Shown: positions 15,670 through 23,267 of the stretch, one piece after another
How the letters are laid out: each line of letters starts with the position of its first letter
Position numbering within the stretch: the stretch's first letter is position 1
Assembly: GCF_004362055.1 (NCBI RefSeq)
Contig: NZ_SNXB01000004.1
Coordinates: forward strand, 1 to 64,000
Origin: Flavobacterium sp. 245
Lineage (GTDB): Bacteria; Bacteroidota; Bacteroidia; Flavobacteriales; Flavobacteriaceae
Direction of reading: 5' to 3'
DNA length: 64,000 nucleotides
Position numbers and translations under genes: made by a program
The notes under the pieces: model-generated
The model's input: the letters and a program-made list of their open reading frames with translations, nothing else
What the model was told of the DNA's origin: nothing
Database searches by the model: none

Positions 15670-17034
15670 ATGAAAATTTCATTGACTCAAAAATATAACG
15701 TCCCAGGTCCAAGATATACAAGTTATCCAACAGTTCCGTACTGGAATGAAGCTGGTTTTAATTTGGAAAAATGGACTGCATCTTTTCAAAAATCATTTTC
15801 AGAAAGCAATACCCAAAACGGAATCAGTTTATATATTCATTTGCCGTTTTGTGAGAGCATGTGTACTTTTTGCGGTTGCAATAAACGAATTACAAAAAAC
15901 CATTCTGTAGAAGAAATTTATATTAGTGCCGTTTTGAAAGAATGGAGTCTGTATTGTGAACTTCTTCCTGAAAGACCTCTAATTAAAGAAATTCATTTAG
16001 GCGGAGGAACTCCTACTTTTTTTTCAGTGACTAATTTAGAAAATCTAATAAATGGGATTTTTAAACTAGCGGAAAAAGCCGAAAATTATGAATTCAGTTT
16101 TGAAGGACATCCAAATAACACCACTTACGAGCAGCTTAAAAAATTATATGATTTAGGCTTTCGCCGAGTAAGTTTTGGTGTTCAGGATTATGCTGAAAAA
16201 GTTCAAAGAGCCATTCATCGCGTACAGCCTTTTCACAATGTTGCAAAAGTAACTTTTTGGGCAAAAGAAATTGGCTATAAATCAATTGGTCATGATATTA
16301 TTTTTGGGCTTCCATTTCAGACGGTCGAAAATATTGTAGATACAATTGAAAAAACAAATTCATTAAAACCAGATCGATTAGCATTTTACAGCTATGCTCA
16401 TGTACCATGGATAAAAGGAAACGGGCAACGCGGTTTTAATGAAGAAAACCTTCCAAAAGATGCTGAAAAAAGAATGCTTTATGAAACTGGAAAAATACTT
16501 CTGTCAACAAATGGATATCATGAAGTTGGCATGGATCATTTTGCACAGTCAACAGACAGTTTATTTCAGGCCGCTCACTCTAAAAAACTTCATAGAAACT
16601 TCATGGGATACAGTGCATCAAAAACACAGCTTATGATTGGCTTAGGAGTTTCCTCAATCAGCGACAGCTGGTATAGTTTTGCACAAAACACAAAGAATCT
16701 TGAGGAATATTACCAAATCTTGCAGTCAAACCAGTTGCCGATTGTAAAAGGACATATTTTAAATGATGAAGATTTAATTATTAGAAAACACATCTTAAAT
16801 TTAACTTGTGATCTTGAAACTTCCTGGAACGACGAAGCTTTGTATTTTGAAGAATTACCAGAGGTCCTATTAGCACTAAAAGAAATAGAAAATGATGAGT
16901 TAATTGTGATCGAAAAAAACAGAATTAAAATTACTGAAGCCGGAAGACCATTTGTCCGCAATATCTGTATGGCTTTTGATTTGCACTTAAAAAGAAAATC
17001 ACCGGAAGCCAATTTGTTTTCGATGACAGTTTAA
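15670..17034 (+). CDS. hemN: Oxygen-independent coproporphyrinogen III oxidase
   Basis: 454 residues, full length for HemN. The radical SAM motif is Cys61-x3-Cys65-x2-Cys68 with a following Cys70 (CESMCTFCGC). PGPRYTSYPTVPYW at the N-terminus, GGGTPTFF, SFGVQDYAEKVQRAIHRVQP and DHIIFGLPFQT-like DIIFGLPFQT are family marks that separate it from HemW. It converts coproporphyrinogen III to protoporphyrinogen IX without oxygen, supplying haem for the cbb3 oxidase encoded opposite. Its stop codon shares the TTAA at 17031-17034 with the stop of the convergent gene. Regulation: operator and -7 box just upstream. Confidence 0.95.
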   Translation: MKISLTQKYNVPGPRYTSYPTVPYWNEAGFNLEKWTASFQKSFSESNTQNGISLYIHLPFCESMCTFCGCNKRITKNHSVEEIYISAVLKEWSLYCELLPERPLIKEIHLGGGTPTFFSVTNLENLINGIFKLAEKAENYEFSFEGHPNNTTYEQLKKLYDLGFRRVSFGVQDYAEKVQRAIHRVQPFHNVAKVTFWAKEIGYKSIGHDIIFGLPFQTVENIVDTIEKTNSLKPDRLAFYSYAHVPWIKGNGQRGFNEENLPKDAEKRMLYETGKILLSTNGYHEVGMDHFAQSTDSLFQAAHSKKLHRNFMGYSASKTQLMIGLGVSSISDSWYSFAQNTKNLEEYYQILQSNQLPIVKGHILNDEDLIIRKHILNLTCDLETSWNDEALYFEELPEVLLALKEIENDELIVIEKNRIKITEAGRPFVRNICMAFDLHLKRKSPEANLFSMTV

Positions 17035-17732
17035 TGACAGTTTGGAGTCTGTTGTACAAATAAACTTATATTTGATGGGGACAGGTATGGAATTCCTAAA
17101 CCTAAACCTCTTAAAATAAATAACACACCTATAAAAACAGCTACAAAAGGAATTGCTTTCTGAATTTTATTTCGGAATGGCAACTTTAATAATGAATTAA
17201 TGTAAACCACAATAGTCATTAAAGGAATAGTTCCCAAGCCATAAAGCAGCATATATAGAACTCCTAAATAGGCACTTTGCATTGCGATTGCACCAAACAG
17301 CGCTACATAAACCATTCCGCACGGAAGAAAACCATTTAATAAGCCTATTATATAAAGAGATTTGTAATTTTTCTTTTTAAACTGGCTTCCTAATGTTGAT
17401 TTAATTTTTGAAATTACTTTGTAAATAGGCTTTGAAAAGTTATATTTAGCAAATGCTTTTTCAGGAATCAATACAATTGCTATCATTGCAATACCAATGA
17501 AAATTGATATTTTCTGTTGTAATCCTGCCATAAAGAAGCCACGTCCCAACAAACCAAAAATCAACCCTATTGTTGCATAAGCTGTAAGACGTCCTAGATG
17601 ATAGGTAATAATCTGAGTAACCTTTTTAGCTTCATTTTGATGATCAACCGGCAACATAACCGCAATTGGCCCGCACATTCCAACACAATGCAGACTGCTT
17701 ATAAGACCTAATATGAATGCTGAATACAACAT
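17031..17732 (-). CDS. DsbD_2 / TauE-like membrane protein of the cbb3 cluster
   Basis: 233 residues with about six membrane helices. The N-terminal SSLHCVGMCGPIAVML is the HCxGMCGP signature of the cytochrome c biogenesis transmembrane family (DsbD_2, often named sulfite exporter TauE/SafE). A second half has GLLNGFLPCGMVYVAL, the related Cys-containing motif. The paired Cys suggest thiol or copper handling, fitting its place as the last gene of the cco operon, next to FixH. In other bacteria such proteins are linked to copper delivery to cbb3 oxidases. It lies 7 bp after fixH. The exact substrate is inference. Confidence 0.82.
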   Translation of the reverse strand: MLYSAFILGLISSLHCVGMCGPIAVMLPVDHQNEAKKVTQIITYHLGRLTAYATIGLIFGLLGRGFFMAGLQQKISIFIGIAMIAIVLIPEKAFAKYNFSKPIYKVISKIKSTLGSQFKKKNYKSLYIIGLLNGFLPCGMVYVALFGAIAMQSAYLGVLYMLLYGLGTIPLMTIVVYINSLLKLPFRNKIQKAIPFVAVFIGVLFILRGLGLGIPYLSPSNISLFVQQTPNCH

Positions 17733-17739
17733 TTTTAAA

Positions 17740-18189
17740 TTAGTTTACGTAAATTACTTCTTTAGTCAAGTATTTTGTTCCGTTATACTGCCATTCCATA
17801 TTAACATCCCAGCGCCCTTTGATCAATTTATCTTTTGGAATAAATAAAGCTGAATTTGTTAAAGCAAGTTTAGTATTAAAATCAAATTTCTTGTTTGAAG
17901 GACGATACAACAAAATATTCCCTGTTACTTTATCACTTTCGAAAGTTGCAGGAAATGCAACTTTAACACCTGTCTCATCATAGGTAATTGAAGGTTTTTG
18001 TTGTAGATCATGCGCATTTTGAACTCGTGCCATTTCTTCTTGAAAATGAGAGTCATGCTTATAATATTCCTCTACAACTAAATCATTATCATATTTGGCA
18101 TTTGATTGTACTTCAAAAACAAAATATAAAATAAAAGTCATAAAAAGAGCAAAAGCTATTACAATTCCTGTTCCCCAGTTTATTTTCAT
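17740..18189 (-). CDS. ccoH: FixH/CcoH family cbb3 oxidase assembly protein
   Basis: 149 residues. One N-terminal helix (IVIAFALFMTFILYFVF, about 9-25) anchors a periplasmic domain with the FixH pattern: YYKHDSHFQEEMARVQNA, then a beta-sandwich with GNILLYRPSNKKFDF and a final GRWDVNMEWQYNGTKYLTKE. FixH/CcoH is needed for stable assembly of the cbb3 oxidase. It sits 12 bp downstream of ccoG and 7 bp upstream of the DsbD_2 gene in one operon. Confidence 0.9.
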   Translation of the reverse strand: MKINWGTGIVIAFALFMTFILYFVFEVQSNAKYDNDLVVEEYYKHDSHFQEEMARVQNAHDLQQKPSITYDETGVKVAFPATFESDKVTGNILLYRPSNKKFDFNTKLALTNSALFIPKDKLIKGRWDVNMEWQYNGTKYLTKEVIYVN

Positions 18190-18201
18190 AATCCTATTAT
18201 T

Positions 18202-19620
18202 TTAATTAAAACTTCGCGGGCCTAAAAAGTTAGTTTTGGTAGTTTCCAACAATTCATTGCCATTATAAACACCAATTTTAACTGTTGTTTTATCACTTTC
18301 CAAAATTGCTTCATTGATTTCTATAAAAAGTGTTCCTTGCGAAATCTCTTCTTTTTTAATTTTGAAATGTCTATTTCCAACATTTTTTATTTCACCTTTC
18401 TGATCAATCAATTCAAAATGAATATCATTATAATCTTTCATCGTTTTATTGACAATCTTGTAGGTATAAACATTGCTTATTTTGTCTCCTTTATGCTGAA
18501 ATAATTGTCCAGGCAAACGTAAAATAATTGCTTCAACATTAGTTCTTAAAAACAGCATCCCAACAAAAACACTCAGTAAAATAAACAAGACAGCAGTGTA
18601 GCCTTTCATTCTGTTTGTAAACTTGAAAGGTTCTTTTTTTGTTATTTCATCCTCAGAAGCATAACGTATTAAGCCTTTGGGCAAGCCAACACTTTCCATT
18701 ATATGATCACATTCGTCAATACATGCAGTGCAATTGGTGCATTCTAACTGAGTTCCATTTCGAATATCAATTCCCATTGGACAGACATGTACACACTGAA
18801 GACAATCAATACAGTCTCCTTTTCCAGTTAATGCTCGATCTTCTTTTTTATTAAATTTTGCACGTCCTTCTTCCTTTTCACCACGAACAAAGTCGTATGC
18901 CACATTGATTGATTTGTTATCAAGAAGAACCCCCTGAAGTCTGCCGTAAGGGCAAGCAATTATACAAACTTGTTCACGAAACCAAACAAAAACAAAGTAA
19001 AAAACACCAGTAAAAATAAGCAGTGCTATAAAATTACTCGCCTGTTTTACCGGACCTTGCTCCATCATTAAAAATAATTGATCACTGCCTACTAAATATG
19101 CCAAAAAAACATTTGCAATACCAAAAGAAATTAAAAAGAAAACAGTCCATTTTGAGAGTCTTTTTTTAATTTTTTCTGCATTCCATTCTTGTCGGGCCAA
19201 ACGTGCTTGAGAGCCTCTGTCACCATCAATCCAATATTCAATTCGGCGAAAAACCATTTCTAAAAAGATAGTCTGCGGACAAATCCATCCACAAAAAATC
19301 CTTCCAAAAACAACCGTAAACAAAATGACAAAAACAACACCTACCAGCATTGAGATCACAAAAAGATAGAAATCTTGAGGCCAAAACGGAAAACCAAAAA
19401 TATTAAAACGACGTTCCATTACATTGAACATCATAAATTGATTACCGTTGACTTTGATAAATGGATTTGCAACTAAGATAGTCAACAAAACATAGCTAAC
19501 AATCTTTCTATAATCATAGAACTTACCAGACGGTTTTTTAGGGAAAATAAATTTTCGATTACCGCCTTCATCAATAGTTCCGATGGTATCTCTAAAAGCT
19601 TCGTCTGGTAAATTTGACAT
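18202..19620 (-). CDS. ccoG: CcoG/FixG cbb3 oxidase accessory protein (polyferredoxin)
   Basis: 472 residues. Five or so membrane helices in the first 220 residues and one near 345. Iron-sulfur cysteines: CGWICPQ (about 109-114), CIIACPYGR, then the two 4Fe-4S motifs CIDCLQCVHVCP and CTNCTACIDECD. The C-terminal third is a periplasmic Ig-like domain. CcoG of proteobacteria has been shown to act as a cupric reductase that helps copper reach the oxidase; that role is family knowledge. It lies 6 bp after ccoP. Confidence 0.94.
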   Translation of the reverse strand: MSNLPDEAFRDTIGTIDEGGNRKFIFPKKPSGKFYDYRKIVSYVLLTILVANPFIKVNGNQFMMFNVMERRFNIFGFPFWPQDFYLFVISMLVGVVFVILFTVVFGRIFCGWICPQTIFLEMVFRRIEYWIDGDRGSQARLARQEWNAEKIKKRLSKWTVFFLISFGIANVFLAYLVGSDQLFLMMEQGPVKQASNFIALLIFTGVFYFVFVWFREQVCIIACPYGRLQGVLLDNKSINVAYDFVRGEKEEGRAKFNKKEDRALTGKGDCIDCLQCVHVCPMGIDIRNGTQLECTNCTACIDECDHIMESVGLPKGLIRYASEDEITKKEPFKFTNRMKGYTAVLFILLSVFVGMLFLRTNVEAIILRLPGQLFQHKGDKISNVYTYKIVNKTMKDYNDIHFELIDQKGEIKNVGNRHFKIKKEEISQGTLFIEINEAILESDKTTVKIGVYNGNELLETTKTNFLGPRSFN

Positions 19621-19625
19621 GATTT

Positions 19626-20567
19626 TTATTTTTTAACTTCTGTACTATCTTTTGGGCTATTTACTGCTGCGTCTTTTTTGGGAGCACTTTCATCCACCCA
19701 AACTTCACCTTCGGCTTCTTTTGGCTCTTTAGGATTGCTACCTTGTAACGACAATATATAACTAGCTACTTTTTGAATATCTTTAGGCTTCATCCCATTT
19801 GTTTTCCAAGAAACCATTCCTTTTCCATCACGGCCACCATTTGTAATAGTATGGAAAACATTTTTGATACCACCTCCTAAAATCCAGTGATCATCCGTTA
19901 AGTTGGGGCCAATTTGACCTCCAGCATCTGCTCGGTGACAAGCAGCACAATTTGTCATGAAAATTTCTTTACCTGCTGCTAAACTCGGTTCATCTGTAAG
20001 CAAAACAACTGTCTTTTCATCCATTAAATCTGGCGCCGTTTTTAAGTATTCATCTACATCAATTTTAGCCTGAGCCATTTCTTTCTTAAGTTCTGTTTCT
20101 TGGTCATCTCCTCCAAGAATTTCATAGTGTACTAGATAGATAGCACCAAAAATGATACAGATGTAGAATAAATATACCCACCAAGGCGGTAAATTATTAT
20201 CAAGCTCTTTGATTCCGTCATAATCATGATCCATTAATAAATCACCTTCTTTTTCAATTGGTGATGTTTTTGTAAGTTTATGCATCAACTCTTTAAACCA
20301 AGTACTTTCACTTAAACTCAGACTATTTTCGTACTCCAATTTGGCTTTTTCTTCAGGCGACATTAAATGATACATCACTCGATTAACTGCGCTGAGTGTA
20401 ATTTCAATTGCCACTAGGACAAATAGAAATACAGCTAAAAAGACAGAAACCATTGGGAATTTTATAAATGCTGGCTTATCGCCTGAATCAATAAAATACT
20501 CCATCAAAGCAAAACCGATGAAGAAAATAAGTGGTACTCTTACATATACTGGGAAAAACTTTTTCAT
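19626..20567 (-). CDS. ccoP: cbb3 oxidase subunit CcoP, mono-haem form
   Basis: 313 residues. Two helices near the N-terminus (about 10-25 and 38-60), then the FixP N-terminal domain DNNLPPWWVYLFYICIIFG (about 124-142), and one cytochrome c domain with haem motif Cys207-AA-Cys210-His211 and a methionine ligand candidate in GMVSWKTNGM. Proteobacterial CcoP has two haems; only one CXXCH is present here. The last 40 residues are a charged Pro/Lys/Glu tail. It accepts electrons from cytochrome c for the oxidase in the inner membrane. Second-to-last of the structural genes in the operon. Confidence 0.92.
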   Translation of the reverse strand: MKKFFPVYVRVPLIFFIGFALMEYFIDSGDKPAFIKFPMVSVFLAVFLFVLVAIEITLSAVNRVMYHLMSPEEKAKLEYENSLSLSESTWFKELMHKLTKTSPIEKEGDLLMDHDYDGIKELDNNLPPWWVYLFYICIIFGAIYLVHYEILGGDDQETELKKEMAQAKIDVDEYLKTAPDLMDEKTVVLLTDEPSLAAGKEIFMTNCAACHRADAGGQIGPNLTDDHWILGGGIKNVFHTITNGGRDGKGMVSWKTNGMKPKDIQKVASYILSLQGSNPKEPKEAEGEVWVDESAPKKDAAVNSPKDSTEVKK

Positions 20568-20586
20568 TTTTATTTATCTTTTGAAA

Positions 20587-20763
20587 TTATACCAAGTCCT
20601 CATTTAAAGGAATTTCACTCATTTCTTTAATCTTGTCTTTTTTATAAGAAAACACCCAAAAGGCTAATCCAACAAAAAATAAAAAGAAGATCAAGAGAGA
20701 AAGAATCGGGTAAATTTCTATACCCGATATTGTCTCCATATTGTGTTTTATCTGTTCAAACAT
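20587..20763 (-). CDS. ccoQ: CcoQ/FixQ-like small cbb3 subunit
   Basis: 58 residues, start ATG at 20761-20763 and stop TAA at 20587-20589. It begins MFEQIKHNMETISGIEIYPI, then a single membrane helix (LLIFFLFFVGLAFWVFSY), then a charged end KKDKIKEMSEIPLNEDLV. Size, single helix, W-V-F-Y end and location between ccoNO and ccoP (4 and 19 bp gaps) fit CcoQ, which stabilises the cbb3 complex. Too short for many gene finders. Confidence 0.85.
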   Translation of the reverse strand: MFEQIKHNMETISGIEIYPILSLLIFFLFFVGLAFWVFSYKKDKIKEMSEIPLNEDLV

Positions 20764-20767
20764 AACC

Positions 20768-22957
20768 TTATTTTTTAGCAGTCTCTTTTACTTTTATATC
20801 AGTCCCTAATCTTTGTATGTACGCAATTAGAGCAACAATTTCCCTTTCATTCATAGGAACGAATTGTTCGCCTTTGGCAGCTGCTTTCTTTTTACTGTCC
20901 TCATAACTTTTCACGAAATCAGGATCGTTTTCTAAGCTTTTTTCAATTTTTACAGCTTGATCTCTCAATGTTTTCTGAGCATTTGAAATTTCAGCTTCCG
21001 AATATGGAACACCAAGTGAAACCATAGCCTGCATTTTCTTTTGTGTCAGAGAAATATCCAAAGGTTTATTGTCAAATAACCATTTGTAACCTGGCATGAT
21101 TGAGCCGGCAGAAGTACTTTGTGGATTCCACATATGGTTAAAATGCCAGTTGTCATTATACTTGCCTCCTACTCTCAACAAATCTGGACCTGTACGTTTT
21201 GATCCCCATAAAAATGGATGATCGTAAACAAATTCTCCAGCTTTAGATTGAGGTCCATACCTCTCAACTTCACTTCTAAAAGGTCGAACTGATTGAGAGT
21301 GACAACCTACACACCCTTCTCTGATATATAAATCACGTCCTTCAAGTTCTAAAGGGGTATAAGGTTTTACACTTGAAATAGTGGGTATATTCGATTTAAC
21401 CATAATCGTTGGTACGATCTGAATAATCCCTCCAATTAAAATTGCAATCGTAGCTAAAATAGTAAGCTGAATAGGTTTTCTTTCTAACCAAGTATGGAAT
21501 TTTTCTCCACTTAATCTATTGCTGCTGATTCTTTGCAATGCTGGAGCTTGTGCTAATTCATCTTCAATTGTATCTCCTGCTTTTACTGTCATTATGATAT
21601 TATATACCAATGTCAGCATTCCAATTAGATATAAAGTACCTCCAATTGCTCTCATCCAGTATAAAGGCATAATTGCAGTAACTGTTTCAAGGAAATTTCC
21701 GTAAGTTAAAGTTCCATCTGGATTAAACTGTTTCCACATTGAAGCTTGCTGGAAACCTGCAACATACATTGGCAAAGCATACAATATAATTCCTAAAGTC
21801 CCAATCCAGAAATGGAAATTAGCCAGTTTTTTAGAAAACAAAGTGCTTTTTGTCATACGTGGAATCAGCCAATAAATAATACCAAATGACATAAATCCAT
21901 TCCATGCTAAAGCTCCCACGTGTACGTGTGCAATAATCCAATCTGTATAGTGTGCAATAGCATTTACATTTTTAAAAGAAAGCATTGGACCTTCAAAAGT
22001 TGCCATTCCGTATCCCGTAATAGCTACCACAAAGAATTTTAAAACTGGTTCTTCACGAACTTTGTCCCAAGCTCCTCTCAACGTTAAAAGTCCGTTGATC
22101 ATACCTCCCCAAGATGGAGCAATAAGCATAATCGAGAATACAACTCCTAAATTCTGTGCCCAGTTTGGCAAAGCTGAATATAATAAGTGGTGAGGTCCTG
22201 CCCAAATGTAAATGAAGATCAATGACCAAAAGTGAATAATAGATAATCTATAAGAATAAATAGGTCTATTTGCTACTTTAGGAATAAAATAATACATCAA
22301 TCCTAAAAATGGCGTTGTCAAGAAAAATGCAACCGCATTATGCCCGTACCACCATTGTACCAGAGCATCCTGAACGCCTGCGTAAACAGAATAACTTTTT
22401 AATGCAGAAACTGGCAATTCAATATTATTAAAAATATGCAAGACAGCAACCGTTACGAACGTAGCTAAGTAAAACCAAATAGCAACGTATAAATGTCTTT
22501 CTCTTCGGCGAAGCATTGTGCCAATCATATTGATTCCCATTACAACCCAAATCAATGCAATTGCAATATCAATAGGCCATTCTAGTTCGGCGTACTCTTT
22601 TGATGATGTGTAACCTAATGGCAATGTAATAGCAGCGGCAACAATGATCAACTGCCAACCCCAAAAATGCAGATTACTTAAAAAATCACTAAACATTCTG
22701 GCTTTAAGCAAACGCTGCAGCGAGTAATATAAACCCGCAAAAAAAGCATTACCAACAAATGCAAAAATAACTGCATTTGTGTGTAACGGTCTTAATCGGC
22801 CGTAACTAAGCCATGAAATCCCATCTGTCATGTTGGGAAAAAGGTACATAACCGCCAAGGTCAGACCCACTAACATACCTACTACTCCAAAAAGAATAGT
22901 GGCATAAATGAATTTTTTTACAATTTTGTTGTCGTAATAAAACTGTTCCATTTCCAT
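20768..22957 (-). CDS. ccoN: Fused cbb3 cytochrome c oxidase subunits CcoN-CcoO
   Basis: 729 residues. Residues about 1-470 are the 12-helix haem-copper subunit I: RPLHTNAVIFAF (low-spin haem His), QWWYGHNAVAFFLT (CuB His), GPHHLLYSALP and HVHVGALAWNG. Residues about 490-729 are CcoO: an anchoring helix (LTILATIAILIGGIIQIVP) and a mono-haem cytochrome c with EGCVGCHSQSVRPF at about 550, RTGPDLLRVGGKY and SIMPGYKWL. It reduces oxygen to water with high affinity and pumps protons. Separate genes in proteobacteria, fused in many Bacteroidota. The ATG at 22957 lies 2 bp after ccoS; a second ATG six bases on is also possible. Confidence 0.96.
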   Translation of the reverse strand: MEMEQFYYDNKIVKKFIYATILFGVVGMLVGLTLAVMYLFPNMTDGISWLSYGRLRPLHTNAVIFAFVGNAFFAGLYYSLQRLLKARMFSDFLSNLHFWGWQLIIVAAAITLPLGYTSSKEYAELEWPIDIAIALIWVVMGINMIGTMLRRRERHLYVAIWFYLATFVTVAVLHIFNNIELPVSALKSYSVYAGVQDALVQWWYGHNAVAFFLTTPFLGLMYYFIPKVANRPIYSYRLSIIHFWSLIFIYIWAGPHHLLYSALPNWAQNLGVVFSIMLIAPSWGGMINGLLTLRGAWDKVREEPVLKFFVVAITGYGMATFEGPMLSFKNVNAIAHYTDWIIAHVHVGALAWNGFMSFGIIYWLIPRMTKSTLFSKKLANFHFWIGTLGIILYALPMYVAGFQQASMWKQFNPDGTLTYGNFLETVTAIMPLYWMRAIGGTLYLIGMLTLVYNIIMTVKAGDTIEDELAQAPALQRISSNRLSGEKFHTWLERKPIQLTILATIAILIGGIIQIVPTIMVKSNIPTISSVKPYTPLELEGRDLYIREGCVGCHSQSVRPFRSEVERYGPQSKAGEFVYDHPFLWGSKRTGPDLLRVGGKYNDNWHFNHMWNPQSTSAGSIMPGYKWLFDNKPLDISLTQKKMQAMVSLGVPYSEAEISNAQKTLRDQAVKIEKSLENDPDFVKSYEDSKKKAAAKGEQFVPMNEREIVALIAYIQRLGTDIKVKETAKK

Positions 22958-22959
22958 AA

Positions 22960-23151
22960 TTAAACTTGTTTTTCTTCGGTTGGTGAATTATTTTTCTGGG
23001 GAATATTTTTTGTCTCATCATCAAAAAGCATTCTGACTGAGGGCGTATAGTCATCATCATACTGTCCAGATTTGACAGCGATAATAAAAGCAATGAAGAA
23101 GCCTACTGCGACGCAAATACTTACTGAGATTAATAGATAAATTACACTCAT
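22960..23151 (-). CDS. ccoS: CcoS-type cbb3 oxidase assembly protein
   Basis: 63 residues. A single N-terminal helix (IYLLISVSICVAVGFFIAFIIA) followed by the CcoS signature SGQYDDDYTPSVRMLFDDE and a polar tail. CcoS is required for cofactor insertion into the oxidase. First gene of the seven-gene operon, transcribed from the promoter at 23170-23214; the leader is about 15 nt. Confidence 0.93.
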   Translation of the reverse strand: MSVIYLLISVSICVAVGFFIAFIIAVKSGQYDDDYTPSVRMLFDDETKNIPQKNNSPTEEKQV

Positions 23152-23169
23152 ACCATAAAATTATGTTAA

Positions 23170-23177
23170 CAAAATTA
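23170..23177 (-). promoter_or_regulatory. -7 box of the cco operon
   Basis: TAATTTTG on the minus strand, an exact TAnnTTTG match, 18 bp before the ccoS ATG. No TTG lies at the -33 position; the Fnr-like operator ends 21 bp upstream instead. Confidence 0.7.
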
Positions 23178-23198
23178 ACTCCTTAGTACTGCATAAAA

Positions 23199-23214
23199 TA
23201 TGATAATTATCATA
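23199..23214 (-). promoter_or_regulatory. Fnr-like operator of the cco operon
   Basis: TATGATAATTATCATA is a perfect 16-bp palindrome with TGAT-N4-ATCA core. It is centred 29.5 bp from the 5' base of the TAATTTTG box, the same distance as at hemN. Confidence 0.75.
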
Positions 23215-23267
23215 GTCAAATGGCTTATGCTAAATTTACTAAAAATAAACCTTGAAATTATTTATAA